A stretch of 64,000 bases of DNA from Halobacteriales archaeon QS_9_68_17. GTDB taxonomy: Archaea > Halobacteriota > Halobacteria > Halobacteriales > Natronoarchaeaceae. Shown here piece by piece: positions 52,204 through 61,124 of this stretch (position 1 is its first letter; each line of letters begins with the position of its first letter). The stretch is taken from positions 1-64,000 of the forward strand of contig PXSA01000039.1 of NCBI GenBank assembly GCA_003023565.1. Reading direction: 5' to 3'. A program made the translations under genes and the position numbers. The notes beneath the pieces were generated by a model. That model was not told where the DNA came from and made no database searches. It was given only the letters and a program-made list of their open reading frames with translations.

Positions 52204-53280
52204 TCCCCGTTCTATGACGCGACTTGCAGATACCACACGGGTATCCGTAGCGGTCGCAGTCTCCGGGGGCGTGGATTCGGCCTGTCCCATGCCTAATTCA
52301 GAAAAAGCGCGTTGAAGGATGTTCTTCGCGGCGTTCGCGTCCCTATCGTCCTCGTACCCACACGACGGACACGAGTGCTCGCGCACCCAAAGGGGTTTGT
52401 CGGTTTCGACGCCGCAGTTGCTACACTCCTTGGTAGTGCCACGTGGGTTAACTTCTACGAGGTGCGTACCGGCGCTCTCAGCCTTGTATCGCAGTGTCTC
52501 GATGAAGGTTCGCCACGCGGAATGTGCCGTGTTTCGACTGTTCCGGTCCTGTTGCATCATGCCGCGAACGTCCAAGTTCTCAACCGCTACCACGTCGTAG
52601 TTCGAGACGTAGTAGCGAGCGAGCTTGTGGAGAAAGTCGCGGCGCTTTCGCTTGATACGGTCGTGACAACGGGCGACGACCACCCGTTGCTCCTCGTAGT
52701 TGTTCGACCCCTTCTCTTTGCGCGAGAGGGTCCGTTGTTCGCGCCGTAGCCGCTCGCGTTCGTCCGAGAGGTCCAACGACTCGACAGCAGTTCCGTCAGT
52801 GTCATGGGCGTATTTCAGGATACCCACGTCGATACCGACGGTATCCTTGGGGTCGATTGTCTTGGGAGCGGGCTTCTCCGGTTGTTCGTCGGTTTCGATA
52901 CCGAGAGTAGCGTACCAGTTGCCCGTGGCGTCCCGCTTAATGCAGACCTGTTTGATGGTCGCGTTCTCAGGAACTTCACGGTGGTACGCTATCGGTATCT
53001 CTCCAATTTTGCTCAGTTGAAGTCGGTCCCGTCGCGTGTCGGTTTCGATGAGCTTGAAGCCGGATTGACTGTAGGTGAACGACTTGTACCAGCCTGCGCC
53101 TTTCCATCGGAGAGCGCCGACTTTGTACCCATTCTCCTTCTGTGCAGAAAGCGTCCGAAGGTTGGAATACAGACGCTCTACGACGACCTGAAGAACCTTC
53201 GAGTGGACCTGTTTCAGTTCGGGCCACTCACGTTTCAGGTCGGGGAGCGTGTTCTTTTGGGAGTATTCCGAGGGTACGTC
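52174..53280 (-). CDS. tnpB: RNA-guided endonuclease TnpB family protein, 5'-truncated
   Basis: About 368 residues of TnpB (IS200/IS605 OrfB, IS1341 type). The RuvC nuclease residues are all there: Asp in TVGIDVGILKYA, Glu in VVAVENLDVRGM, Asp in YEDDRDANAAKNIL. The zinc finger has ECSNCGVE and HSCPSCGYE. The expected first 45-50 residues are missing; similarity begins near 53280 (DVPSEYSQKNTLPDLKREWP). Upstream the frame runs through the bolA promoter to an ATG at 53382 without family similarity. No TnpA is present. The nuclease core could be made only from an unusual start, so activity is doubtful. Confidence 0.8.
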   Translation of the reverse strand, partial: DVPSEYSQKNTLPDLKREWPELKQVHSKVLQVVVERLYSNLRTLSAQKENGYKVGALRWKGAGWYKSFTYSQSGFKLIETDTRRDRLQLSKIGEIPIAYHREVPENATIKQVCIKRDATGNWYATLGIETDEQPEKPAPKTIDPKDTVGIDVGILKYAHDTDGTAVESLDLSDERERLRREQRTLSRKEKGSNNYEEQRVVVARCHDRIKRKRRDFLHKLARYYVSNYDVVAVENLDVRGMMQQDRNSRNTAHSAWRTFIETLRYKAESAGTHLVEVNPRGTTKECSNCGVETDKPLWVREHSCPSCGYEDDRDANAAKNILQRAFSELGMGQAESTPPETATATDTRVVSASRVIERGSPTLNARSA

Positions 53281-53353
53281 GTTCTCCTCCGAACACACCC
53301 GACGACGAGGCGAGAGGGCCAACGTTTTCTCGCTCCGACGCGACGAGTTCCGT

Positions 53354-53602
53354 ATGGACGCAAGCGAAGTCGCGGACCTCATCGAGGCGGAACTGCCCGA
53401 CGCCGAGGCGAACGTGACACATCCCCGCGGCCCCGACGACGAGGACCACCTCGCCGCGTTCGTCGTCTCGCCCGCCTTCGAGGGGAAGTCGCTCGTCGAG
53501 CAACACGAGCTCGTCTACGACGCTCTCGACGAACACATGACGACGGACATCCACGCGCTCGAACTGAAGACGTACGCGCCCGGCGAAGCGCCCGAGCGGT
53601 AG
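53354..53602 (+). CDS. BolA-family protein
   Basis: An 82-aa BolA/IbaG-like protein. It starts MDASEVADLIEAELPDAEAN and has the core FEGKSLVEQHELVYDALDEH with the conserved His. In bacteria and eukaryotes BolA partners monothiol glutaredoxins in Fe-S cluster handling; the haloarchaeal role is unproven. The ATG at 53354 gives full family length. Its upstream region abuts the truncated end of the TnpB gene on the other strand, so the insertion may have altered its promoter. Confidence 0.85.
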   Translation: MDASEVADLIEAELPDAEANVTHPRGPDDEDHLAAFVVSPAFEGKSLVEQHELVYDALDEHMTTDIHALELKTYAPGEAPER

Positions 53603-54052
53603 GGCGGCTCGCGCGACGCGCCCGGGATCTTCCTTGTACCGGAAGCGCCCGCCGTCCCTCGCCTACACACCTCTATCGATTTGTTCGACGCGGGGTGTGG
53701 CCCTCGCTGCCGAGACCACGAGAGCCGGGTCGGCGACCGGTCACTCGGTCGGTCACGCTCGGTACCTGCACCGTCTTTGGACAGAGGACCTACTTATATA
53801 TTCTGTGTAATAGACCGCGGTCGCCGCACGACTACGTTCGTCTATCGGCGGGTCGGTACCGAAAGGTAGCTGACCGGCAGACGCGATCCCCGCGGACGCG
53901 AGAGCCGAACGTTGCCCCGGGGGCGCGCGTTTCGGCACCGAGCGTCGACGTCCGAACGACTCGTCGCCGCACAATAGGGAACGGTACGCGATCGTACCAG
54001 TAACGTAGTACTATTATAAACTTCTAACAGGTGTGCCATCGCCTGCACCGGT
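53603..54052. other. 450-nt gap with an orphan TATA element and the phoD promoter
   Basis: No protein gene recognised. ACTTATATATTC at 53792-53803 is a strong TATA element on the plus strand (also usable on the minus strand as TATATAAGTA) with no gene at the right distance, so an untranslated RNA is possible. TATTATAAAC at 54012-54021 serves the PhoD gene. Confidence 0.5.
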
Positions 54053-55645
54053 ATGGTACCGAACACCACTAGACGGGGGCTGCTCTCGGCCATCGGCGCG
54101 ATGACCGCGACGGCCTCGTTCGCGGAGGCGGAACGGGGCGGCATCGAGGCAACGCAGGGGCGCTCGCGGGATCGCTCCGGGGACCCCGTCTCGATCCCGG
54201 ACGGCGTGCAGACGGGAGACGTCGTCGACGACCGGGCTATCGTCTGGAGTCGCGCTGACCGGCCGGCCCGGATGTTCGTGGAGGTGGCGACCGACGAGTC
54301 GTTCGACCACGTGCGAACGGTCCGTGGCCCCGCGGCGCTGTCCGACACCGGCTACGCGGTCAAACTCGACCTCCACGGGCTCCCGCGGGGGGAGCGGATA
54401 CACTATCGCGTGGTGTTCGAGGACCTCGCCAACCCCGGCGAGCGGAGCGACCCCGTTCGGGGGTCGTTCCGGACGCCGCCCGAGGAGGCGCGTGACGTCC
54501 GGTTCGTCTGGGGGGGCGACGTCGTCGGACAGGGCTGGGGGATCGACCCCGACCGGGGCGGGATGCGGACGTTCGAGACGATGCGCTCGCTCGACCCCGA
54601 CTTCTTCGTCCACTCCGGCGACGCCGTGTACGCGGACGACCCGCTCCCGGAGGAGATAGAACTCGACGACGGCACCACGTGGACCAACGAGGTCACGCGG
54701 GCGAAGTCGGAAGTCGCCGACCGCCTCGACGAGTTCCGGGGCAACTACAAGTACAACTTCGTCGACGAGCACTACCGGAACTTCCTCGCCGAGGTGCCGA
54801 TGATCGCCCAGTGGGACGACCACGAGGTCGTCAACAACTGGTACCGCGGTGAGACGCTCCCGGCGGACGACCCGCACGACGTGAAAAGCGTGAACCTCCT
54901 CGCCGCCCGCGGACAGCGAGCCTTCGAGGAGTTCATGCCCGTCCGCTCGCGACGCGGTCCCCGGAACGGGCAGTACGCGCGCTTCCGGTACGGGCCGTCG
55001 CTGGAGGTGTTCCGCCTCGACCTGCGGAGCTACCGCGGCCCCAATACCGCCACGCTCGACGACGAGCGCGGCCCCGAGACGGCGCTGCTCGGCGAGCGAC
55101 AGCTGGAGTGGCTGAAGGAGTCGCTGGCGGCTTCGGACGCGACGTGGAAAGCGGTCGCGTCCAGCGCCCCCATCGGCCTCGTCGTCCCCGACGACGAACT
55201 GTACGAGGGCATCGCGAACGAGGACGGGAAGCCCCGAGGACGGGAGTTCGAGATAGCGGACCTCCTCTCGTATCTGCGTTCCGAGGGCGTCGAGAACGTC
55301 GTCTGGTTCACGGCGGACGTCCACTACACCGCGGCGCATCACTACAGCCCCGAGCGGGCGCGGTTCTCCGATTTCGTCCCGTTCCGCGAGTACGTCGCCG
55401 GCCCGCTGCACGCGGGGACGTTCGGCCCGAACGAACTCGACGACACCTTCGGACCCGAAGTCGTCTTCGAGAGGTCCCCGCCGGAGGGAGAGGCGAATCT
55501 CCCGCCGAGCGAGGGCCTGCAGTTCTTCGGACAGGTCGACATCGCCGCCGACACCGAGCGGATGACGGTCCGGTTGCGACGGCGCGACGGGACGGTCCTT
55601 CACACGGAGGAACTGGACCCCAGCCGGTACGGTCGACTCGACTGA
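54053..55645 (+). CDS. PhoD-family alkaline phosphatase/phosphodiesterase
   Basis: A 530-aa secreted phosphatase. The N-terminus TTRRGLLSAIGAMTATASFA is a Tat signal. A fibronectin-like PhoD N-terminal domain follows (SIPDGVQTGDVVDDRAIVWS), then the metallophosphatase core: FVHSGDAVYADDPLPEEI, MIAQWDDHEVVNNWY, and the C-terminal NVVWFTADVHYTAAHHYSPE. PhoD enzymes release phosphate from mono- and diesters outside the cell using Ca and Fe. TATA element at 54012-54021, about 35 nt upstream. No Pho regulator is visible nearby. Confidence 0.9.
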   Translation: MVPNTTRRGLLSAIGAMTATASFAEAERGGIEATQGRSRDRSGDPVSIPDGVQTGDVVDDRAIVWSRADRPARMFVEVATDESFDHVRTVRGPAALSDTGYAVKLDLHGLPRGERIHYRVVFEDLANPGERSDPVRGSFRTPPEEARDVRFVWGGDVVGQGWGIDPDRGGMRTFETMRSLDPDFFVHSGDAVYADDPLPEEIELDDGTTWTNEVTRAKSEVADRLDEFRGNYKYNFVDEHYRNFLAEVPMIAQWDDHEVVNNWYRGETLPADDPHDVKSVNLLAARGQRAFEEFMPVRSRRGPRNGQYARFRYGPSLEVFRLDLRSYRGPNTATLDDERGPETALLGERQLEWLKESLAASDATWKAVASSAPIGLVVPDDELYEGIANEDGKPRGREFEIADLLSYLRSEGVENVVWFTADVHYTAAHHYSPERARFSDFVPFREYVAGPLHAGTFGPNELDDTFGPEVVFERSPPEGEANLPPSEGLQFFGQVDIAADTERMTVRLRRRDGTVLHTEELDPSRYGRLD

Positions 55646-55671
55646 CGACTCGCGCCGCCGGCGGGCCGGCG

Positions 55672-55836
55672 TTACCGCTGTGACCGGTTGACAGTGTGGC
55701 CATCACACTCCGGACAGTCGTCGTGGCCCTCCTCGAACGTCCGACCGCAGTCCATGCAGAAACAGCCCGGCACGGCGTCCAGTTCCTCCCCTGTCAGCAG
55801 CCCGCTGAGCACTGATGACAACATCGTTTCCCGCAT
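55672..55836 (-). CDS. Small zinc-ribbon protein (54 aa)
   Basis: ATG 55836 to TAA 55672 encodes 54 residues with two CxxC pairs, CFCMDCGRTF and DDCPECDGHT. It is a rubredoxin/zinc-ribbon-like knuckle protein typical of haloarchaea. N-terminal MRETMLSSVLSGLL is helical. Just upstream lies an A/T-rich run (55856-55873) that could hold the promoter. The function is unknown. Confidence 0.7.
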   Translation of the reverse strand: MRETMLSSVLSGLLTGEELDAVPGCFCMDCGRTFEEGHDDCPECDGHTVNRSQR

Positions 55837-55944
55837 TGTTCCTGGTTTCTACGTTCAGCAATAAAAAATTAATCCCTCAGTGATCGCTCCGGCTGTCAGC
55901 GTCAGAGCTTTCGGGCGTGACCGCGGTCGGGCCGCCGCCCCGTC

Positions 55945-56330
55945 CTACACCGAGATGTCGACCTCTCGACCGATCACGTAAGCCTCGTAGCGGAACACGA
56001 GGAAGACGCCGGCTATCGATCCCCAGAGGGCGACGGCGAACAGCGTCTCGCCGCGAAGCCGGGATCGAGCAGGGCGGCGTTCGCGACGCCGTCGTGAACC
56101 GCGCCGGCACCGCCGGGAGAGAACACCGCTCCGGCGAAGACGACGAGCAGGGGGAAGACGGTCAGCGCTTGAACGGTGTCGGTGAGCATGCTCGCTCGCA
56201 GTCCGCCGTCGCCAGTGTAGAGGAGGACCCGGCCGACGAGGACCGCGGTCCGCCACTGCGGGACGCCCACGACCAGCGCCAGCGCCCGCGCGATGCCCGT
56301 CACGCCGTGCGGAAAACCATCAACGCTCAC
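55945..56330 (-). pseudogene. Sodium:solute symporter remnant
   Basis: One frame reads LLYTGDGGLRASMLTDTVQA then LTVFPLLVVFAGAV, a central SSS-family helix. Another frame reads LFAVALWGSIAGVFLVFRYE then AYVIGREVDISV, an SSS C-terminus, ending at 55945. The N-terminal half is absent and the piece between is too short, so there is a truncation, an internal deletion and a frame change. It follows the two tenA genes on the same strand and was probably their transporter partner. Confidence 0.65.
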
Positions 56331-57084
56331 CCCGCTCCGCGGCGGCGCGGCCGGTGGAGACGCCCGCCTCGTTCGCTGTGTCGGGGGCGTAGGCGGCGTC
56401 GAAGAAGGCGACTTCGAGGTCGACGGTCCGGCGGAAGAGACGCTCGATCCGCCGCCTGCGACGCGGCGACGCGGCCGCGCCCTCGCGGTCGAGTTCGCGG
56501 CGCAGGAAGCCGACGACCGGCTCGAACCCGGCCCCGGTGTGGAGGTCGATCCACTCGGCGAGGTAGAACCGGTCCGGCGTCTCCGCTGCGGCGCTCGCCC
56601 ACTCCAGATACGCCCACTCCGCCGGCACGAGCACGGCGAGCGTCTCGGCGTACCCGCCCTCCCGCGCCGCCCGCTCCAGCAGGTCCTCGAACGCGCGGGT
56701 CGTCGCCGTCAGGTCCGTGCAGTCCGCCGCGGTGACGCCGAGCGCGTCGAACGACCGCTCGAAGTAGTCGTTCTCGTCCGCGGTGAGCGTCCCGAGGAAG
56801 TCGACGAGGCGTGACTTCGCCGCCATCTCCGGGGCCTCTCCGACGGCGTGGCCGAACACGCCGACGAGCGTCTCGACGAAGGCGTAGTCCTGCACGAGAT
56901 AGCGCCGGAAAACGGCGTCGTCGAGGTCGCCGCCCGCGAGTTCCCGGGCGAAGCGGTGCCCCGTCGCGTCGGTCCACGCGGGTTCGGACCGCTCCCGGAG
57001 CCAGTCGGTGAAGCGGGGGTCCTCGCGGTCGGCGGCGTACTCGCCGAACGTCCCGGGAGCAGTCTCGCGGTCGTCGGCGCTCAC
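56320..57084 (-). CDS. TenA-family thiaminase-like protein, gene 1
   Basis: A 254-aa TenA-fold helical protein. It has FTDWLRERSEPAWTDATGHRF, YLVQDYAFVETLVGVFGHAV, AEWAYLEWASAAAE and a terminal Glu-rich helix (VDLEVAFFDAAYAPD). TenA proteins hydrolyse aminopyrimidine products of thiamine decay, or bind thiamine pyrimidines. At the usual active Cys position (LPCxW) it has VPAEWAY, so it belongs to the Cys-less subgroup. The GTG start at 57084 overlaps the stop of the preceding tenA by 4 nt. Downstream is the decayed symporter. Confidence 0.82.
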   Translation of the reverse strand: MSADDRETAPGTFGEYAADREDPRFTDWLRERSEPAWTDATGHRFARELAGGDLDDAVFRRYLVQDYAFVETLVGVFGHAVGEAPEMAAKSRLVDFLGTLTADENDYFERSFDALGVTAADCTDLTATTRAFEDLLERAAREGGYAETLAVLVPAEWAYLEWASAAAETPDRFYLAEWIDLHTGAGFEPVVGFLRRELDREGAAASPRRRRRIERLFRRTVDLEVAFFDAAYAPDTANEAGVSTGRAAAERGER

Positions 57085-57746
57085 ACGGACCACCTCTCCT
57101 GTCGCCACGCGGCGTCCCAGAACTCGTACTCGTAGCGCGCGGAGGTCCGGAACAGGTCGCGGTAGCGCTCGCGGTCGCGCTCCGACGCCTCCGCGGCCAC
57201 GTCGTCCATCAGGTCCTTGCACCAGGTCGTGAGTTCGGTGAACTCCTCGCCGGAGTACGTCTCGATCCACTCGGCGTATCGGTCGTGGTCCGGGACGCCC
57301 CGCTCGGCGAGGCGCTGCCCGGTGACGTTGAACCCCCACATGCACGGGAGGAGCGCGGCGACGAGGTCACCGAAGGTCCCCTCGTCCGCGGTCCGGACGA
57401 GGAGATCGGTGTATGCCCGCGTGGTGGGCGACGGCTCCGTCGCTTCGAGTTCGTCCTCGTCGATGCCGAAATCGGCGGCGTATTCGCGGTGGAGGTCCAT
57501 CTCGGTGTTGATGGTCGAGTCCAGCAACTCCGCGAACGTGCCCATCCGTTCGAGGTCGGGGGCGCTCGCCGCGCCGTGTGCGAACACCCGCGAGTACTCG
57601 ATCAGGTAGACGTAGTCCTGACGCACCCAGTACCTGAACGGCTCCTCGTCGAGCGTTCCCTCCCCCAGCCTTCGGACCATCGGGTGATCGAGCGTCGCCT
57701 CCCAGACCGGGGCTCCGATCCCGCGTAGGTCGTCAGTGAAGCTCAT
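57081..57746 (-). CDS. tenA: TenA-family thiaminase II-like protein, gene 2
   Basis: A 221-aa TenA protein that keeps the catalytic cysteine in ALLPCMWGFNVTGQRLAERG, the Asp/Tyr pair RYWVRQDYVYLIEYSRVF, and the closing FWDAAWRQE helix. It is the canonical member of the pair: thiaminase II/aminopyrimidine aminohydrolase, salvaging the pyrimidine half of thiamine. The promoter is likely the A/T-rich AATTATATTACGG run just upstream (57762-57780). No TPP riboswitch pattern is seen ahead of it. Confidence 0.87.
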   Translation of the reverse strand: MSFTDDLRGIGAPVWEATLDHPMVRRLGEGTLDEEPFRYWVRQDYVYLIEYSRVFAHGAASAPDLERMGTFAELLDSTINTEMDLHREYAADFGIDEDELEATEPSPTTRAYTDLLVRTADEGTFGDLVAALLPCMWGFNVTGQRLAERGVPDHDRYAEWIETYSGEEFTELTTWCKDLMDDVAAEASERDRERYRDLFRTSARYEYEFWDAAWRQERWSV

Positions 57747-58095
57747 GGTCGGGGATCATCCCTCGACCGTAATATAATTGAGCGGTATTACCCGATTATC
57801 ACCGCGACCGTTCGCTCCATTCCCGATGGCTTCCGCTCGCCGAGCGCCGAAAGACGCTCGCCCCGGATGACCTCGAACACCCCGCTTTGGCGGCGTAGTT
57901 CGCCCGCCCGACGTCGCCCTGCTTCGACTACGCTCTCGACGTTCACGAGGCGGCCGGCGTCCGCGTCGCGGAGGACGTACGGGTCCATCCGGTCGAACGT
58001 CCGTCGCGTTCGAGGGCGCTCCCTGCACTGACGGTGAGAACAGACAGGCAGACCGACTGTGTCTCCATAGACCGCCAGCGCCTGCTGTGGAACTA
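57747..58095. other. Gap between tenA and the HTH regulator
   Basis: It holds the tenA promoter (57762-57780). The one protein-like frame, minus strand 57788-57988 (66 aa, starting MDPYVLRDADAGRLVNVESV), has acceptable composition but no recognisable motif; it may be a small gene or a remnant. Confidence 0.3.
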
Positions 58096-58500
58096 TCAGC
58101 CTTCGACGGGGACGGAGGGGCCGGGCTCGTCGGCGTACTTCTCGCCGAACTCGCCGATCAACTGTCCCATCTTCGCGCACCAGTCGTTCGGCATCCGCTG
58201 TGTCTCCTGAGTGATCTCCTCTGCGTCCCACGGGCGGTGGACGTGGTAGTTGCCCCCCTGGTCGTAGTTCACCTGCTCTTTCAGAACGAGGCCGGCCTGC
58301 ATCAGTCGCTGGACCGAGCGATAGGCGGTCGAGCGCTCGCGGTCTATCTCCTCGGCGACCTCGTCGACGGTCAGCGGTTGGTCCGTTTCGTTCAGCAGCC
58401 GAAACACCGCTTTGTCCATCTCTTTGGGGTCATGGAAACACCCAAGCAGTCCCTCGCACTGCATGTCCTGTCGGAGCATTTCGCTCATCGAGTCGGTCAT
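58096..58500 (-). CDS. Helix-turn-helix transcriptional regulator
   Basis: A 134-aa winged-helix protein. Residues about 25-75 (MDKAVFRLLNETDQPLTVDE, VAEEIDRERSTAYRSVQRLM, QAGLVLKEQ) are a TrmB/MarR-like DNA-binding domain. The N-terminus has Cys15 and Cys21 (QCEGLLGCF), which might sense redox or bind a metal. The C-terminal helix probably mediates dimers. It is monocistronic. The target is unknown; tenA and the small zinc-ribbon gene are its neighbours. Confidence 0.82.
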   Translation of the reverse strand: MTDSMSEMLRQDMQCEGLLGCFHDPKEMDKAVFRLLNETDQPLTVDEVAEEIDRERSTAYRSVQRLMQAGLVLKEQVNYDQGGNYHVHRPWDAEEITQETQRMPNDWCAKMGQLIGEFGEKYADEPGPSVPVEG

Positions 58501-58618
58501 TCGTTACCGAACTTAAACAGCGGTCGCTCGAAAGTATTTGCATGGTCGATACAATACTGCGCTCGATCCGCCGAACCGCCGCGCCGGTGGGAGAGACACC
58601 TCCGTGAGACGAGGCGGG

Positions 58619-58750
58619 TCAGTTCTCCGAAAAGCGGAAGTCGGTCCCGTCGCAGTCCGGACACGATTCCCAGCGTTTCGGCTCGGGGGTCGAATCGCTC
58701 TCGGACAGGAGCGTGAACCCACACTCTGCGCACTCGATGTAGTTTCCCAC
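58619..58750 (-). CDS. Small zinc-ribbon protein (43 aa)
   Basis: GTG 58750 to the stop at 58619 encodes 43 residues with CxxC pairs IECAECGFTLL and ESCPDCDGTDF. It resembles other tiny haloarchaeal zinc-ribbon proteins. Strongly biased GC3 supports a real gene. Function unknown. Confidence 0.55.
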   Translation of the reverse strand: MGNYIECAECGFTLLSESDSTPEPKRWESCPDCDGTDFRFSEN

Positions 58751-58936
58751 GGATCGTACCAGTCGGTCTACCGAGGTAGGTTCACCGCCTAGACAGTTTG
58801 GGCCGCCGGAGACGGGTCTCGACGGGACCCGCAGGCGTCCCCGACGCCGTGGCGAGCGGTCGGCCCGCTTTCGTCCCCCGGCTTCGTTTCGACGGTCGTC
58901 ACCGAGAACGCGTTCGGCCAACTCCGGGCCGCGGGC

Positions 58937-59245
58937 GTGTCCGAGGCTGACAGCATCGAGTACCACGGCCGCGCCGACCGGGCCCGGTGCGAGTACTGCG
59001 ACCGGCGGGTCGACGCGTCCCCCGGACGGACGACCGGTCACCGCCGCTGTCACGCCCGCGGCGGACCGCCGGGTCCGGGCATCGTGCTCGCGGGGGACCC
59101 GCCGGCGCGTCACGGCCGCCTCGCCGCGTACGCTCGCGCCGAGAAGTGCGACGCCTGCGTCGCCGCCGGAACGCGACTCGCGGTCGACCCGACGGCGGGG
59201 AGCGCCGTCCACGCCGTCGAGACGGGGCCGACCTCGTCGTGGTGA
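58937..59245 (+). CDS. Hypothetical protein with CxxC motifs
   Basis: A 102-aa frame from GTG 58937 with RCEYCDRRVDASPG and KCDACVAAGTRL, suggesting a zinc-binding protein. The protein-like frame extends upstream to a stop near 58790 without another start codon, so the start is uncertain or the gene is 5'-damaged. Composition is less acidic than its neighbours. Reported with low confidence. Confidence 0.35.
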   Translation: MSEADSIEYHGRADRARCEYCDRRVDASPGRTTGHRRCHARGGPPGPGIVLAGDPPARHGRLAAYARAEKCDACVAAGTRLAVDPTAGSAVHAVETGPTSSW

Positions 59246-59362
59246 GCGAGCGCCCGACGGCGATGGACAGTGACGCCGACTTCCGCCCGGCAGGACCCGA
59301 CCACGGCGATCGCTCGGTTGCGCGACCCGGTGGCGATCCTGCGGTGACCGTTTCCGACGCGC

Positions 59363-61087
59363 CTAACTCGTCGGGTCCTCGGTGCGGTCCCGGAGCTCGG
59401 TCCGTCGGATCTTGCCGGTGACGGTCTTCGGTAGTTCGTCGACGAACTCGATCTCTCGCGGGTACTCGTGGGCCGCGAGGTCCTCCTTGACGTGGTCCTG
59501 TATCTCCTCGACGAGCGACTCGGACGGTTCGTACTCGTCGGTGAGGGTGACGTAGGCCTTCACGATGGTGCCGCGCTGTTCGTCTGGTTTGGGAACGACC
59601 GCTCCCTCCGCGACGGCGGCGTGTTCGCCCAGCGAGGACTCCACCTCGAAGGGACCGATCCGGTACCCCGAGGAGATGATCACGTCGTCGGCGCGGCCCT
59701 CGAACCAGAAGTAACCGTCCTCGTCCGTGTGCGCGAGGTCGCCCGAGAGGTACCACTCGCCGGCAGACTCGCCGTCTGCCGAGGTCCGCGTCGCGTCGTT
59801 CCGCTCACCGCCGTCCGGCCCCTCGACGAAGCAGTCCGTGGTCTTTTCGGGTTTCTGCCAGTACTCGGCGAAGAAACACGGGTAGTCGCCGCGCTGGGCT
59901 ATCTCGCCCGTCTCGCCCGGCGGCAGGCGCTCGCCGGTGTCCGGGTCGACCACGTCGGCCTCGATGCCGGGGAGCGGTTTCCCCATCGATCCCGGCTTGA
60001 CCGCCATCGACGGGTAGTTGGTGATGATCATGTTCCCCGTCTCGGTCTGCCCGTACGTGTCGTGGATGGTCACGCCGAGGGTCTCCTCGCCCCACTCGAC
60101 GACGCCGGCGCTGAGCGGTTCCCCGATAGAGAGGGCGTGGCGGAGGTCGAGCGAGGCGTCCGCGAGGGTTTCGTCGTTCGTGCGGAGCATCCGGTAGGCG
60201 GTCGGCACCGAGAACAGCACGGTGATCGGGTATTCGTCGAGCAGGCCGGCCCAGGCCTCGGCGTCGAACTCGCCCTCGTAGGTGAACAGCGACGCGCCCC
60301 AGAACCACGCACCAAGCGTGTTTATCGCGCCGGTGAGCCAGCCGAGGTCGCCGGTCGACCAGTAGAGGTCGCCCTCCTGCAAGTCGACGGCGTACCTCTG
60401 GGTCGCCGCGACCCCGGCGATCCACCGCTGTTCGTGCAGGACGCCCTTGGCGGGACCGGTCGTCCCCGACGTGTAGTAGAGGAGCGCGTCGTCCTCGCCG
60501 CCGGTCTCGGCGGCGTCGTACTCGCGGTCGGCGGCCTCCGCGACGCCGTGATAGCTCAGGTCGCCCGGCCTGAGGCCGGTGCCGTCGTCGCTGACGACGA
60601 CTACGTGTTCGACCGAGGGTGCGTCTTCGAGGGCTTTCCCCACGGTGTCGCGGTTCTCGGGCGTGGTGACGACGACTTTCGCGTCGCAGTCGTCGAGGCG
60701 GTAGGCGATGCCGTCCGGCCCGAACCGTTCGTTGACGGATCCCCACACAGCGCCGCGCTTGAGCGTGCCGACCATGGCGACGTAGTGCTCGGGGATCCGC
60801 GGCATGTACGAGAACACCCTGTCGCCCTCGTCGACGAGGTCGTCGAGGACGTTCGCGAAGCGGTTCGACCGCTCCGATAGTTCCCAGAACGTGAGTGTTT
60901 CCCGCTCCCCGTCCGTCCCGTGATAGTACAGCGCGACCTTCGACCGGTCGTCGGCGTGTCGGTCGACCGTCTCGTGGGCGACGTTTAGCCGCTCGGGGGC
61001 CTCCCAGTCGGCGGCCTCGTTCAGGTCGTCCCACGAGAAACTCCGACGCGCGTCGTCGTAACCCTGTAGGTTGGCATTACGTGGCAT
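59363..61087 (-). CDS. AMP-forming acyl-CoA (acetate/propionate-type) synthetase
   Basis: A 574-aa ANL-superfamily ligase that activates a carboxylic acid via an acyl-AMP to acyl-CoA. It has the P-loop-like YYTSGTTGPAKGV near residue 220, HDTYGQTETGNMIITNYP (A5), WYLSGDLAHTDEDGYFWFEG (A7), DDVIISSGYRIGPFEVES (A8) and the A10 Lys in PKTVTGKIRRTEL. Length and motifs match haloarchaeal acetyl-/acyl-CoA synthetases. ATG 61087 is about 30 nt from a TATA element at 61114-61124. The acid preference is not determined. Confidence 0.88.
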   Translation of the reverse strand: MPRNANLQGYDDARRSFSWDDLNEAADWEAPERLNVAHETVDRHADDRSKVALYYHGTDGERETLTFWELSERSNRFANVLDDLVDEGDRVFSYMPRIPEHYVAMVGTLKRGAVWGSVNERFGPDGIAYRLDDCDAKVVVTTPENRDTVGKALEDAPSVEHVVVVSDDGTGLRPGDLSYHGVAEAADREYDAAETGGEDDALLYYTSGTTGPAKGVLHEQRWIAGVAATQRYAVDLQEGDLYWSTGDLGWLTGAINTLGAWFWGASLFTYEGEFDAEAWAGLLDEYPITVLFSVPTAYRMLRTNDETLADASLDLRHALSIGEPLSAGVVEWGEETLGVTIHDTYGQTETGNMIITNYPSMAVKPGSMGKPLPGIEADVVDPDTGERLPPGETGEIAQRGDYPCFFAEYWQKPEKTTDCFVEGPDGGERNDATRTSADGESAGEWYLSGDLAHTDEDGYFWFEGRADDVIISSGYRIGPFEVESSLGEHAAVAEGAVVPKPDEQRGTIVKAYVTLTDEYEPSESLVEEIQDHVKEDLAAHEYPREIEFVDELPKTVTGKIRRTELRDRTEDPTS

Positions 61088-61113
61088 ACACCGGGACGAT
61101 GCCACCGGATCAC

Positions 61114-61124
61114 TCATAATTTAC
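61114..61124 (-). promoter_or_regulatory. TATA element of the acyl-CoA synthetase gene
   Basis: TAAATTATGAG on the minus strand, about 30 nt before ATG 61087, in an otherwise GC-rich gap (61088-61376 shows no gene). Confidence 0.55.

Noticed and set aside
57700..57800. TPP riboswitch ahead of tenA
   Set aside because: No THI-box sequence or stem pattern is visible in the short A/T-rich leader.
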